From the NCBI RefSeq assembly GCF_900086705.1, contig NZ_LT575483.1, positions 1,003,709 through 1,067,708 on the forward strand: a DNA stretch of 64,000 nt. The letters are read 5' to 3'. Below are positions 10,018 to 19,006 of the stretch, in pieces (position 1 is the stretch's first letter; the number at the start of each line of letters is the position of its first letter). Source of the stretch: Massilibacillus massiliensis. GTDB taxonomy: Bacteria; Bacillota; Negativicutes; FLKF01. The position numbers and the translations under genes were made by a program. The notes below the pieces were generated by a model, which was given only the letters and a program-made list of their open reading frames with translations, searched no databases and was not told where the DNA came from.

Positions 10018-11027
10018 AAAATCAACGCTTTAACATACGAAAAGGGATTTTCGTCCTCGCTATCATGAGTTTGCTGATTCTACTCATTACGATCATCAGC
10101 ATCAATTCCGGCAAAATAAATCTTCCACCCATAGAAGTACTAAACGTCTTGCTGGGAAAAGGCACAGCAAAGCAAAACCTGATTGTATTCGATATTCGTC
10201 TGCCGCGCATTGTTTTAGGCGTACTTGTCGGCATTGGCATGGGCGCTGCGGGGTGTATTATGCAAAGCCTGCTGCGCAACGATATGGCAAGCCCCGGAAC
10301 ATTAGGCATCAGTTCCGGTTCCGGTTTATTCGTCCTATTATTTGTTGTACTCTTTTCGCCCCAAGGTGCTTCAACTGCAGTTCTTTTACCATTGCTGGCC
10401 TTTGTCGGGGGAATGAGCGCTGCCGGCTTGATCTTCCTGCTTTCTTACCGCTCAGGCAAAGATGTTTCTCCAACAAGCTTGATCTTAACAGGTGTTGCTC
10501 TGGGCAGCGGTTACGGTGCTCTCACGACCTTATTAACGCTTAATCTAAATGAAAAGCAGTTGGACTTTGTCCTGCGCTGGGGTGCCGGCAGCTTATGGGG
10601 CGACGAATGGGGTTACTTAGCAATCCTACTCCCTTGGACGCTGTTATTATCGGTTTATGTATTTTACAAATCTCGTATACTAAACGTCCTGTATCTAGGC
10701 AGTCAAACCGCTGTCGGACTTGGCGTGTCCGTAAAAAAAGAATTCTTGCAACTGGCTACAGCTGCAGTAGCATTATCTTCCGGCAGCGTAGCACTCGGCG
10801 GTAACTTTTTCTTTGTCGGAATGATTTCGCCACATTTAGCACGCAAACTGGTGGGACCAAATCACAAATTGATGCTGCCTGCTTCTGCGCTCACCGGGGC
10901 AGTGATCGTCCTCTTATCAGACACCATAACAAGAATCATCAGCTTCGGCGCTGATATTCCAACCGGCATCATCATTACCATTCTCAGCACTCCCTATTTC
11001 CTCTACCTTTTAGCGAAAGCAAATTAA
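10014..11027 (+). CDS. FecCD-family siderophore ABC permease, subunit 2
   Basis: 337 residues with the same fold as its neighbour (RLPRIVLGVLVGIGMGAAG, GGNFFFVGMISPHLARKLVG, C-terminal ITILSTPYFLYLL). Starts inside the stop of the upstream permease (ATGA), which indicates translational coupling and heterodimer assembly. Confidence 0.95.
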   Translation: MKNQRFNIRKGIFVLAIMSLLILLITIISINSGKINLPPIEVLNVLLGKGTAKQNLIVFDIRLPRIVLGVLVGIGMGAAGCIMQSLLRNDMASPGTLGISSGSGLFVLLFVVLFSPQGASTAVLLPLLAFVGGMSAAGLIFLLSYRSGKDVSPTSLILTGVALGSGYGALTTLLTLNLNEKQLDFVLRWGAGSLWGDEWGYLAILLPWTLLLSVYVFYKSRILNVLYLGSQTAVGLGVSVKKEFLQLATAAVALSSGSVALGGNFFFVGMISPHLARKLVGPNHKLMLPASALTGAVIVLLSDTITRIISFGADIPTGIIITILSTPYFLYLLAKAN

Positions 11028-11037
11028 GGAGATCATC

Positions 11038-11835
11038 ATGAACAGTATTACTACCGAAAACCTAGCCATCGCCTACGACGAGACGTTAATTGTCGATAAA
11101 TTGCATATGCAGATTCCTCAGGGCAAGATTACTTCCATCATTGGCTCTAATGGCTGTGGCAAATCGACAATTTTAAAGGCGATAGGGCGTATTTTAAAAC
11201 CAGCTACCGGACAGATCTGCTTAAACGGCAAAGATATTAAAACGCTCTCTACTCTAGAAATCGCCAAAAAGATGGCAATTTTACCGCAAACGCCACTGGC
11301 TCCCAGCGGCTTAACCGTCCGTGAGTTGGTAGACTACGGCCGATTTCCCCATCAACGCGGTTTTGGCAAACTAACGGCTGAGGACAAAAAGATTGTAACC
11401 TGGGCTCTGACAGTTACAAAGCTGCAAGACTTGGAATACCGAGAGGTAGATTCCCTCTCCGGCGGCCAGCGTCAGCGGGTTTGGATTGCGATGGCACTAG
11501 CCCAGCAAGCAGATCTTATTTTATTGGATGAACCGACCACTTATCTGGATTTATCGCATCAATTGGAAGTGCTGCAACTACTGTATGAGCTGAACCATAA
11601 ACAAAATTGCACGATTGCAATGGTGCTACATGATTTAAATCTTGCCGCCCGTTTTTCTGACTATATCATTGCAATTCGCAACGGCGCCATTATTAAACAC
11701 GGCACAGCCAAAGAAGTATTGACTCCTGAAGTACTGCGGCAAGCCTTCCATATTGACGCGGAAATTGGCACAGACCCGCGTACCGGCAGACCGGTATGTA
11801 TTACCTATGATTTACTGAAAGAAGGTGAACTATGA
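11038..11835 (+). CDS. Siderophore ABC transporter ATPase (FecE/FepC type)
   Basis: 265 residues. Walker A GSNGCGKST, Q-loop region AILPQTPLAPSGLTV, signature LSGGQRQRVWIAMALAQ, Walker B ADLILLDEPTTYLDL and switch histidine MVLHDLNLA are all present, so it should be active. It energises the FecCD pair. RBS AAGGAGATC precedes the ATG. It overlaps the next gene by four bases. Confidence 0.96.
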   Translation: MNSITTENLAIAYDETLIVDKLHMQIPQGKITSIIGSNGCGKSTILKAIGRILKPATGQICLNGKDIKTLSTLEIAKKMAILPQTPLAPSGLTVRELVDYGRFPHQRGFGKLTAEDKKIVTWALTVTKLQDLEYREVDSLSGGQRQRVWIAMALAQQADLILLDEPTTYLDLSHQLEVLQLLYELNHKQNCTIAMVLHDLNLAARFSDYIIAIRNGAIIKHGTAKEVLTPEVLRQAFHIDAEIGTDPRTGRPVCITYDLLKEGEL

Positions 11836-13556
11836 ACATTATACTAAGAGTCCTCCGAGGCGCTATGCAATATTGGCAATCTATTTTTATCGGCGTACTG
11901 GCTGTCCTTGTCTCTACTGCTGCCAGTTTATATGCACCTTGGGCCATGCAAAAGCTGACCGAACTCATTACAAGTCAGGACCCCGATCTTGCTGCAAAGT
12001 CACTGCACATGGGATTAATCCTCCTCGCCACCTATATCCTGCGCGGCGTATGCTCTTTTATCAAAGGTTACTTTACGCACCTCGGTGCCTATTGTTACGT
12101 GGCGGATTTAAGACTTGCCTTATACGACAAATTGCAAAACTTGTCTCTTAGATACTTCGCTGATAAGCAAAGCGGGCAAATTGTCAGCCGCATTGCCAGA
12201 GACACGGTCAGTGCAGAACGCCTGATTGCACATGTTCTCCCTGATTTAATTGTCAACGCCCTGACACTCCTTGCTGTAGGTATCATGCTCTTTACCATCA
12301 ATGTAAAGCTCGCCGTAATCAGCCTCTTGACCATTCCGTTCATTATTTTTGCCAATGTACTATATTCTAAAGCGGCTTTGCCGCGCTGGCGAAAAAATTC
12401 AGAAATTATGGGTATCATGAACGGTGCTTTGCAGGATAATGTATCTGGCATGAAAGAAATTCAAGTTTTCAACCAACACGACTATGAGAAGACACGAATG
12501 AGCAACATCATTCAGAAAGAAGCCAAAACGATTCTCGCCGCCGTTAAAACCGATGAATTTGTGATTCCACTCATCGGTTTCTTCAGTTCTCTCGGTATGG
12601 TTGGGGTAATGGTATACGGAGGTTATCTAACCTCGATCGGGGAGATGACCGTTGCGGAAATTGTCGGGTTTACACTTTATTTAGGATTATTTTATGTTCC
12701 TATTAATAATCTCTCCGGCATTAATGAAAATCTTAATAATGCACTTGCCGGATGCGAGCGGGTATTTGAAGTACTCGACGAGGTTTCTGAGGTGCAAGAA
12801 GCACCACATGCCAAAGTACTGCAAGACGTGAAAGGTGCAGTGAAATTTGACAATCTAACCTTTCACTATACGCCGGGAATTCCGGTATTACATAACATCA
12901 CGCTAACAATCGAACCAGGACAGACAGTAGCACTGGTAGGGACTACCGGCGTTGGCAAAACCACGATCAGCAGTCTCCTAAATCGTTTTTATGACCCCGT
13001 CGCGGGCTCTATTCTCATTGATGGTGTCGATATCCGAGAGGTAACGCTGCGCAGCTTGCGCGACAGCATCAGCATGGTATTGCAGGACACCTTCCTGTTT
13101 AACGGTACAGTATACGAAAACATTGTCTACGGCTGCAAAGAAGCTACTCATGAACAAGTACTCGCAGCTGCGAAAGCCGCTAATGCTCATGCGTTTATCA
13201 TGGATCTGGAAAACGGCTATGACACACGCATCGGCGAAAGAGGCACTCGACTTTCAGGTGGGCAAAAACAACGAATCTCCATCGCCCGCGCTGTGCTTCG
13301 CAATACACCTATTTTACTCCTAGATGAAGCTACCTCTTCATTAGATATGCAAACGGAAAAAGAAATTCAAACTGCACTCGACGAAATATCGAAACAAAGA
13401 ACAACGCTGATTATCGCCCATCGATTATCCACCATTCGTCATGCCGATGTGATCGTAGTTCTGGACAATAATGGAATAGCAGAACAAGGCACACATGATG
13501 ACTTACTCCACCTCGGTGGCATATACGCCAAACTCCATGCATCGCAAGCCTCTTAA
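11832..13556 (+). CDS. ABC exporter-type protein (TMD-NBD fusion) in the siderophore operon
   Basis: 574 residues. The N-terminal type IV ABC membrane domain has six helices (about 1-310), and the nucleotide-binding domain follows: Walker A GTTGVGKTT, signature LSGGQKQRISIARAVL, Walker B ILLLDEATSSLD, H-loop IAHRLST. Half-transporters of this kind work as dimers. Its start overlaps the importer ATPase stop (ATGA), so it is the last gene of the iron operon. Possible roles are siderophore export, or import across the inner membrane as in YbtP/YbtQ or IrtA/IrtB. Sequence alone does not decide. Confidence 0.92.
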   Translation: MNIILRVLRGAMQYWQSIFIGVLAVLVSTAASLYAPWAMQKLTELITSQDPDLAAKSLHMGLILLATYILRGVCSFIKGYFTHLGAYCYVADLRLALYDKLQNLSLRYFADKQSGQIVSRIARDTVSAERLIAHVLPDLIVNALTLLAVGIMLFTINVKLAVISLLTIPFIIFANVLYSKAALPRWRKNSEIMGIMNGALQDNVSGMKEIQVFNQHDYEKTRMSNIIQKEAKTILAAVKTDEFVIPLIGFFSSLGMVGVMVYGGYLTSIGEMTVAEIVGFTLYLGLFYVPINNLSGINENLNNALAGCERVFEVLDEVSEVQEAPHAKVLQDVKGAVKFDNLTFHYTPGIPVLHNITLTIEPGQTVALVGTTGVGKTTISSLLNRFYDPVAGSILIDGVDIREVTLRSLRDSISMVLQDTFLFNGTVYENIVYGCKEATHEQVLAAAKAANAHAFIMDLENGYDTRIGERGTRLSGGQKQRISIARAVLRNTPILLLDEATSSLDMQTEKEIQTALDEISKQRTTLIIAHRLSTIRHADVIVVLDNNGIAEQGTHDDLLHLGGIYAKLHASQAS

Positions 13557-13559
13557 CAG

Positions 13560-13604
13560 ACAAAAGTGACGGTTATTGTAAAAACAATAACCGTCACTTT
13601 TGTC
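13560..13604. terminator. Bidirectional terminator closing the iron operon
   Basis: 19-base perfect stem (13560-13578 with 13585-13603) around a 6-base loop. A-rich and T-rich ends on both strands fit convergent use by the leftward gene ending at 13662. Confidence 0.9.
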
Positions 13605-13661
13605 TACTTCTGCGGTCTTGACCGATCTTGAAAACTTGGACGTTTTTAAACAAACGATATT

Positions 13662-14948
13662 TTACTTCTCCACATATCTCGTCAACTTACCACTACCAAT
13701 TTTTTTGATAAGCTCTTTTTCCAACATTTCCTTGAGCATATGAATTGCGTGTGTTGTTCCAATCCCAAGGGCATTTTCAACATCACTACGCGTGATTTCT
13801 CTCTGACTTTCAAACAATCCAATTATCGGTAAATATTTTTCATCTTCTACACTTACTTTTTGGGCATGTAGGTTAGGTAAAATCACCCTAAATGCACCTT
13901 CCACATTTTCAAACTTGGGTTGCACCGTAAAACCTTTATAGCAACTCATAATCTTGCTAATACCTGTGCCGTATGCTTCAATCAATTTCATTCTGTAAAA
14001 TAAGCTTGCAAGCTTTTCATTTCTAGGCTGAGACGCTCCCAACATCGCTGCCTCTAAAGATAATCCGGGTACTAGTCCACCTAAGGAAATTATCTCTAAA
14101 CGGTCAGCATATAGATTTATGAAGGTACTGCCACTAAAGGAATATTCTCGATGAACAATGGCATTCAGCAATGCTTCACGAACAGCATCTTCTGGATAAT
14201 CCCGTTCATCTGTACGCAGCAAATCATGAAAGGAGGCTTTTGTAGCATTATAAAAATCAATGGTTTTATAGGCGTCTGTGAGCTGCGCAAATAGGGAACC
14301 AGTAAATTCTTTTCTATCCTTAAACACTAACTTATCTGTGCCTTGGAAAATTGCAAATTTGATTGCGTGTTTGCATTGATCTGAAACAAGCAACCCCAAA
14401 TTGGTATAAATATCATCAGCAGAAAGAATGCCTAAGTTCTTCATCTGTACTTCAGTAAATTCTAAACCCCTTTTTTGCAACTCCTCTTCTAATCTATCAA
14501 AAGTCAACTCCTGAACTAGAGAACGATTTGTCTCAAATGCATCACCATCTGTTATTTTTATCATCATACGGATAGCATCTTCAGATGCGGGGGCAGAGGT
14601 TGTTCCACTTCTAACATATACACCTGCTGGCTTAAGACCTTTATCTGACAGATAATAAGGCTTTTTCGTACCTTGGCTAACCGTCAGTTTAATAAGAAAC
14701 TTCTTATCTTCTTGTAATAACGCAATATGAGTAAACATCGAAACATCCGGTCTGATACTATCTCTTAGAGAGTTAGAAATTTGTTGCATTACAATGTCAG
14801 CATGCTCAACACCCATGATTTCTCCGTTATCCCGGACTCCGATATAGATTGTCCCACCATTTGTATTTGCAAAGGCAACAATTTCTTTCTTTAAATCAGA
14901 AGTATAAATCTCTTTTAACTCAACTGTTTCGCTTTCATACAGCTCCAT
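13662..14948 (-). CDS. AlbA_2 (Schlafen-like) and RecG-type C-terminal domain protein
   Basis: 428 residues from ATG 14948, which has AGAAGGAG upstream. An in-frame ATG at 15017 lacks a ribosome site. The N-terminal AlbA_2 domain (about 1-120; ESETVELKEIYTSDLKKEIV, NTNGGTIYIGVRDNGEIMG) belongs to the Schlafen/AlbA family of nucleic-acid-associated domains. The middle has the HATPase_c_4-like block EDAVREALLNAIVHREYS. A winged helix ends the protein. Often annotated as an ATP-binding or transcriptional regulator, sometimes in defence contexts. Actual role unknown. Confidence 0.8.
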   Translation of the reverse strand: MELYESETVELKEIYTSDLKKEIVAFANTNGGTIYIGVRDNGEIMGVEHADIVMQQISNSLRDSIRPDVSMFTHIALLQEDKKFLIKLTVSQGTKKPYYLSDKGLKPAGVYVRSGTTSAPASEDAIRMMIKITDGDAFETNRSLVQELTFDRLEEELQKRGLEFTEVQMKNLGILSADDIYTNLGLLVSDQCKHAIKFAIFQGTDKLVFKDRKEFTGSLFAQLTDAYKTIDFYNATKASFHDLLRTDERDYPEDAVREALLNAIVHREYSFSGSTFINLYADRLEIISLGGLVPGLSLEAAMLGASQPRNEKLASLFYRMKLIEAYGTGISKIMSCYKGFTVQPKFENVEGAFRVILPNLHAQKVSVEDEKYLPIIGLFESQREITRSDVENALGIGTTHAIHMLKEMLEKELIKKIGSGKLTRYVEK

Positions 14949-15039
14949 AGTATCACTCCTTCTGTCGGGTTCTATCATTTCTAGCACAATACTAACACAA
15001 CAAGTGATAGAAAGCAATAAAAATCATCTGACAGATTAC

Positions 15040-15084
15040 GACAAAGAAACAGTGTTTCCATCCTACTCTATAGTTGAAAGACAG
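15040..15084. repeat. Left half of a dispersed hairpin repeat, split by the IS
   Basis: GACAAAG...GAAAGACAG. Joining it to 16310 across the IS restores a hairpin element resembling 37384-37446. CAG at 15082-15084 is the target duplication. Confidence 0.65.
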
Positions 15085-15161
15085 TGGATAGGCTACAATT
15101 AATTGGACAGTTATTATAAGGGCATGTAAAATAAAATAATAAAACAAAAGGAGCTAGGCCC

Positions 15162-15452
15162 ATGACTGTTGAAAAACGCCCTCGTCGTAGCTATACGGAC
15201 GAATTCAAAAAACAAGTTGTACAATTATATAATAACGGAAAACGTAAGTGTGACATTATTCGTGAATATGATATCGCATCGTCCTTGCTTGACAAATGGA
15301 TTCAGCAAGCTAACAATAGTGGCTCTTTCAAGGAGAAAGATAATCTTACAACTGAACAGATAGAACTGATTGAGCTTCGCAAACGGAACAAATATCTTGA
15401 AATGGAGAATGATATTTTAAAGCAAGCAGCGCTGATCTTAGGACGAAAGTAA
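15162..15452 (+). CDS. IS3-family transposase OrfA
   Basis: 96 residues. N-terminal helix-turn-helix (RRSYTDEFKKQVVQLYNNGK, IIREYDIASSLLDKWI) followed by a leucine-zipper-like helix (LRKRNKYLEMENDILKQA). This is the standard DNA-binding OrfA that acts with OrfB. RBS AAAAGGAG. The stop lies two bases before the ORFB start region. A programmed frameshift could fuse the two, though the clear A-rich slippery site near 15440 is not obvious. Confidence 0.93.
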   Translation: MTVEKRPRRSYTDEFKKQVVQLYNNGKRKCDIIREYDIASSLLDKWIQQANNSGSFKEKDNLTTEQIELIELRKRNKYLEMENDILKQAALILGRK

Positions 15453-15454
15453 AT

Positions 15455-16288
15455 GTGATTAAAGCCAATATCCACAAATACTCTGTATCAGCAATGTGTA
15501 AAGTCCTACAAATTCCAAGAAGCACCTATTATTATGAGGCAAAAGCAAATCCAGATGAATCTAAGCTGGTGGCAAATATTGTTGATATATTTAAAGCAAG
15601 CCGAAATAATTATGGAACCCGAAAAATAAAATCAGATTTAAAAGATAGAAATATCATTGCTTCACGCCGCCGCATCGGCAGAATCATGAGGCAGGAAGGA
15701 CTGATTTCAAGTTATACGACTGCCCAGTTCCGTCCTCAAAAGGATACTTGTAATGAATCAAAAACCAAAAATGTTGTTGACCGCCAGTTCAGTGAACAAC
15801 CATATAGAAATGCTATTGTAAGCGATTTAACATATGTCAGAGTCGGCATGAGCTGGAACTACATTTGTGTGCTTATTGACCTCTTTAATAGAGAAATAAT
15901 TGGTTACAGTGCCGGACGTAATAAAACAGCAGACCTTGTAAAACAGGCATTTCAGACTGTAAGGGGAAATCTGAAAGATATCCAGATATTTCACACGGAC
16001 CGTGGCAACGAATTTAAAAATCGGACCATTGAAGAAATCTTGGAAGCATTTGAAATTCAGCGTTCTCTCAGTCATAAAGGGTGTCCTTATGATAATGCAG
16101 TGGCAGAAGCAACATTTAAAATAATCAAAACAGAATTTATCAGGAACCAGACTTTTCACAGCTTAAACCATCTGCAGATTGAGTTAGCTGATTATGTAAA
16201 TTGGTTCAACAATCATAGGATTCATTCTTCACTAGGATATCTAACACCGGTGAAGTATAGAATAAATACCCTTAAAAAAGTTGTCTAA
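15455..16288 (+). CDS. IS3-family transposase OrfB (DDE integrase)
   Basis: 277 residues with an IS150/IS3-type HTH_21 region (RNNYGTRKIKSDL) and rve catalytic core. The DDE residues are visible in VSDLTYV, FHTDRGNEFKN and DNAVAEATFKIIKTE. The C-terminal NWFNNHRIHSSLGYLTPVKY is the family signature. The start is GTG-like at 15455. Confidence 0.94.
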   Translation: MIKANIHKYSVSAMCKVLQIPRSTYYYEAKANPDESKLVANIVDIFKASRNNYGTRKIKSDLKDRNIIASRRRIGRIMRQEGLISSYTTAQFRPQKDTCNESKTKNVVDRQFSEQPYRNAIVSDLTYVRVGMSWNYICVLIDLFNREIIGYSAGRNKTADLVKQAFQTVRGNLKDIQIFHTDRGNEFKNRTIEEILEAFEIQRSLSHKGCPYDNAVAEATFKIIKTEFIRNQTFHSLNHLQIELADYVNWFNNHRIHSSLGYLTPVKYRINTLKKVV

Positions 16289-16306
16289 AAAACTGTTGAC
16301 AGTCCA

Positions 16307-16328
16307 CAGTTCCACCGTCCCTTCGTCA
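16307..16328. repeat. Right half of the dispersed hairpin repeat split by the IS
   Basis: CAGTTCCACCGTCCC followed by TTCGTCAC. It completes the element begun at 15040. Confidence 0.65.
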
Positions 16329-16437
16329 CACTTACTCTTTGGTTAGTATATATCTTAAAAGTGCATACTTACTTATTCTTTTGTAATAATGTATAATTTA
16401 TAAAACAGATTTTTAAAATATTTACAGGAGGTGAAAA

Positions 16438-16553
16438 ATGAAGGCATTTTAGCCATTCTTCAAAATAAAGTATTAGAAGAGGCTGCTTCACGTGGTGTAA
16501 AAACGTAGCTTATCAATTTTTATGATTTAAACTACAAGTGTGTTTTTTTATAA
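16438..16553 (+). pseudogene. Flavodoxin / NADPH-dependent FMN-reductase remnant
   Basis: A strong AGGAGGTG site precedes ATG 16438, but that frame stops after four codons. Shifted by one frame the DNA reads ILAIL, QNKVLEEAASRGVKT, stop, LINFYDLNYKC, which matches the first 50 residues of NADPH-dependent FMN reductases (MKxLAIxGSP...LEEA..GAxTELINLYDLNxKGC) with the FMN-binding GSPR loop deleted. It therefore carries a frameshift, a deletion and a nonsense codon. The upstream AGTAT...ATACT arms at 16345-16369 resemble an HxlR-type operator. Confidence 0.65.
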
Positions 16554-16592
16554 CTTAATAAAGATAATCGAAAAGATGGGAGGGAATAAATT

Positions 16593-16886
16593 ATGAAGTA
16601 TTACTTAGTTAGATATTTACACACAGATTTAATTGGGTGGGAAAAGCATGTAAACGCCCATATAGAATATTTAGAGCAGCTCGTCGAACATAAAAAACTT
16701 ATCGTATCCGGCCCCATCAAAGACAGTAAAAATGGAGAAAAAGAAGCATTGCTCATCTTCTATGTTGAAGATCTTAATGAATTACAAAATTTAATACAAA
16801 AAGATCCATTTTGGTATGAAGGTTTAGTAGCTAATTACAATATGAATGAATGGGATCCAATGTTCGGTTCCCTCGGCAAATCATAA
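16593..16886 (+). CDS. YCII-domain (YciI-like) protein
   Basis: 97 residues. Starts MKYYLVRYLHTD and has the conserved histidine/aspartate region of YCII proteins (NAHIEYLEQLVEHKKLIVSG, then FWYEGLVANYNMNEWDPMFG). This ferredoxin-like dimeric fold is often linked with dehydrogenase or dioxygenase genes, function mostly unknown. GGGAGG RBS. It forms a small unit with the downstream nitroreductase and the upstream flavodoxin remnant. Confidence 0.85.
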   Translation: MKYYLVRYLHTDLIGWEKHVNAHIEYLEQLVEHKKLIVSGPIKDSKNGEKEALLIFYVEDLNELQNLIQKDPFWYEGLVANYNMNEWDPMFGSLGKS

Positions 16887-16941
16887 TAAAATTTAAAATT
16901 CCCAAGTAATTTTGATTCAACATTATTCTAGGAGGTTTAAA

Positions 16942-17472
16942 ATGAGTTTTTTAGAATTAGCACAAAAGCGCTTTTCTGTTCGAAAATTTAGCAATAAGAA
17001 AGTAGAGAAGGATACGTTAAATTTAATCCTTGAAGCAGGACGCATTGCCCCTACTGCTTGTAACTACCAACCGCAAAGAATCCTTATTCTTGATAACGAT
17101 GAAGATTTATCGAAGCTCAGCCTTTGCACACCATACAAGTTTAACCAACAGTTGGCTTTAATCGTCTGCTATGACAAAACTATAAGCTGGAAAAGAAGCT
17201 TTGATGGGAAAGATGAGGGCGAGATTGATGCAAGTATTGTCGCAACTCACATGATGCTGCAAGCTTCTGAATCGGGCATTGGATCTACATGGGTTGGTCA
17301 TTTTGATCCGGAAAAAATTAAAAATACTTTTGATATCCCGGAAAATATAATTCCGGTTGCAATTCTGTTAATGGGATATCCCGCTGACGATGCCGTTCCG
17401 AACAAATTGCATCATCAACGTTTCGACATTTCGCAGACCACTTTTTATGGATCTTTTGACAATAAGAAATAA
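16942..17472 (+). CDS. Nitroreductase-family FMN protein
   Basis: 176 residues from ATG 16942, which has AGGAGG seven bases upstream; an upstream in-frame ATG at 16912 has none. N-terminal LAQKRFSVRKFSNKKV and the GRIAPTACNYQPQR loop are typical FMN-binding features of nitroreductases. MLQASESGIGSTWVGHFD and ILLMGYPADDAVPN complete the family pattern. It reduces nitro compounds, quinones or flavins with NAD(P)H; true substrate unknown. Confidence 0.92.
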   Translation: MSFLELAQKRFSVRKFSNKKVEKDTLNLILEAGRIAPTACNYQPQRILILDNDEDLSKLSLCTPYKFNQQLALIVCYDKTISWKRSFDGKDEGEIDASIVATHMMLQASESGIGSTWVGHFDPEKIKNTFDIPENIIPVAILLMGYPADDAVPNKLHHQRFDISQTTFYGSFDNKK

Positions 17473-17488
17473 GACACACATAAATTTT

Positions 17489-17524
17489 AAAGGGCGCCGC
17501 TTCATTTTGAAGTTGGCGCCCTTT
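17489..17524 (+). terminator. Terminator after nitroreductase gene
   Basis: AAAGGGCGCC and GGCGCCCTTT stem around a 16-base loop that can pair further. It begins 16 bases after the stop. Confidence 0.85.
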
Positions 17525-17641
17525 ACTTATTCGCTTATTATTTCAAGGCTGACCGTCTATCGGCAGCATATTTTTTATATTTCATGATAATCAGGGTTCG
17601 CTATATTATTGTTAATAAAATTATAAAACAGACTACTTAAA

Positions 17642-18613
17642 TCACTCTTCCGCATGAAAAGCTAAAGCTGACAACAGTTTAGCCTCTGCCTCTTTAGTAA
17701 ACTGGATACCTTGGTTTGTTTGAAAAATCCAACCTTTATTTATACGATCATCCAGCCAATCAGTTATAAATTGAGGAGCATATCCTCCTGTGCTAAATTC
17801 ACCACTAAAGGCTAATATCATTTTATAATCTTTTAGGTACTGATCTCGACAAGTATTGGATTCTGATTTGGTATACAACCAAAATTGCAAATCATACATC
17901 AACATAGAAATTTCATCTGCATGTAGAGCAAAATACCCCTTCTCCTCCACCATTTTTCGGCATACAATTCGAATTTTCTCTTCTATATTTTCAACCTCTA
18001 CTACATTTTCGCAAAGTTTTGTCAACAACGGCGAAAATGCACTATATTTCACTTTCTCAAGTTCAACCTGTTTACGCTCTTCAGAGTCGTCATAGTCTTC
18101 CTCATTTACCAGACCGCGAATAAAAGTTTCAAAATTTTCAGCTAGGAAGGTAACCTTGTAATCACACTCCTGATCCACATGAACAACCTCTGGCTCTCCT
18201 TTTTTACCACACTTACGATAATCCAGCATTACCACATCATGTCCGGCAGATGGACAATCACAAATCACGACCCCAAAATCTGGATACCCCCATTCCTCAA
18301 TCATAAATGGACTGCCAAAATCACCACAAAGAGAGTACCTCTTTTCTCTTCCAATCCCCATAATCCCTGTAATCGCAACATGATCTTCTGCCCATGAAGT
18401 CGACACTGTCGTCGGAAAACAAGTGTTTAAAGGTATTCCTCCGTTATGAATCTTCATCATTTCGATATAGGAAGCTGGCAATTTGTATCCTAGCTCCGCT
18501 TCAATAGATTCTATGAGTTCGTCCGACGGTTTCTCACTTACATAATTTTTAACCGCATAATCTCGATCATCCCAAAAACTTGAGAAATCAAACTTGTCAA
18601 AATACTTTTTCAT
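17642..18613 (-). CDS. SMI1/KNR4 (SUKH-1) domain protein, probable immunity-type
   Basis: 323 residues. SUKH fold at about 20-175 (IESIEAELGYKLPASYIEMMKIHNGG split: LGYKLPASYIEMMKIHNGG; FGSPFMIEEWGYPDFGVVI; GHDVVMLDY). The C-terminal 140 residues are helical and of unknown fold. SUKH-1 proteins are commonly immunity proteins against contact-dependent or polymorphic nuclease toxins; no toxin gene is adjacent here. GAGGTGG RBS precedes the ATG. A broken second copy of its first 30 codons lies at 50005-50091. Confidence 0.85.
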   Translation of the reverse strand: MKKYFDKFDFSSFWDDRDYAVKNYVSEKPSDELIESIEAELGYKLPASYIEMMKIHNGGIPLNTCFPTTVSTSWAEDHVAITGIMGIGREKRYSLCGDFGSPFMIEEWGYPDFGVVICDCPSAGHDVVMLDYRKCGKKGEPEVVHVDQECDYKVTFLAENFETFIRGLVNEEDYDDSEERKQVELEKVKYSAFSPLLTKLCENVVEVENIEEKIRIVCRKMVEEKGYFALHADEISMLMYDLQFWLYTKSESNTCRDQYLKDYKMILAFSGEFSTGGYAPQFITDWLDDRINKGWIFQTNQGIQFTKEAEAKLLSALAFHAEE

Positions 18614-18945
18614 TATCGATCCACCTCAAATCAATTTATTCATAGACAAAGGTAGGGCTATTTGTCTTAAAATAAACGCCCATTCTCTTTATGTAAAAAA
18701 TAAAAGCTACCGCTAACATTCTACTTTCCCTTTCTTAATATAAAACGATGCAAAAATCTTCATTATAAAATCTAAAACGATCCGATCACGAGTTTTTACC
18801 AAAATCATATCGACATCATCTACAATAAGTATAATTTCATATTTTAGAACATTCTAAGTTTATTAAAATTCCCCTTTTATTTTTAACTCTTCTGGACAAA
18901 ATTAGAAATATAGTCCTATCGTAAACTACTAGATTTAAAAAGAAA
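18614..18945. other. Intergenic, no gene seen
   Basis: AT-rich, many stops in all frames. I see no hairpin or recognisable site before the repeat at 18946. Confidence 0.5.
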
Positions 18946-18989
18946 AATCGGCTGACACACACGATAATTTTCGCGATTATCAGCCGATT
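18946..18989. terminator. Long hairpin, first half of composite repeat A
   Basis: AATCGGCTGA pairs with TCAGCCGATT with inner pairing of the ATAAT/ATTAT segments, followed by a T-rich stretch. The same hairpin is at 23359-23402. Confidence 0.7.
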
Positions 18990-19006
18990 CTATTTTTGAA
19001 TAAATT

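Larger units (their letters stand above)
15085..16306 (+). mobile_element. IS3-family insertion sequence, complete
   Basis: 1222 bp. Ends are TGGATAGG at the left and ...GACAGTCCA at the right; the terminal 25 bases match as inverted repeats at 17 positions. It is flanked by CAG direct repeats (15082-15084 and 16307-16309), the 3-bp target duplication usual for IS3 elements. It carries orfA and orfB. Both reading frames are intact, so the element may still be mobile. Confidence 0.88.
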
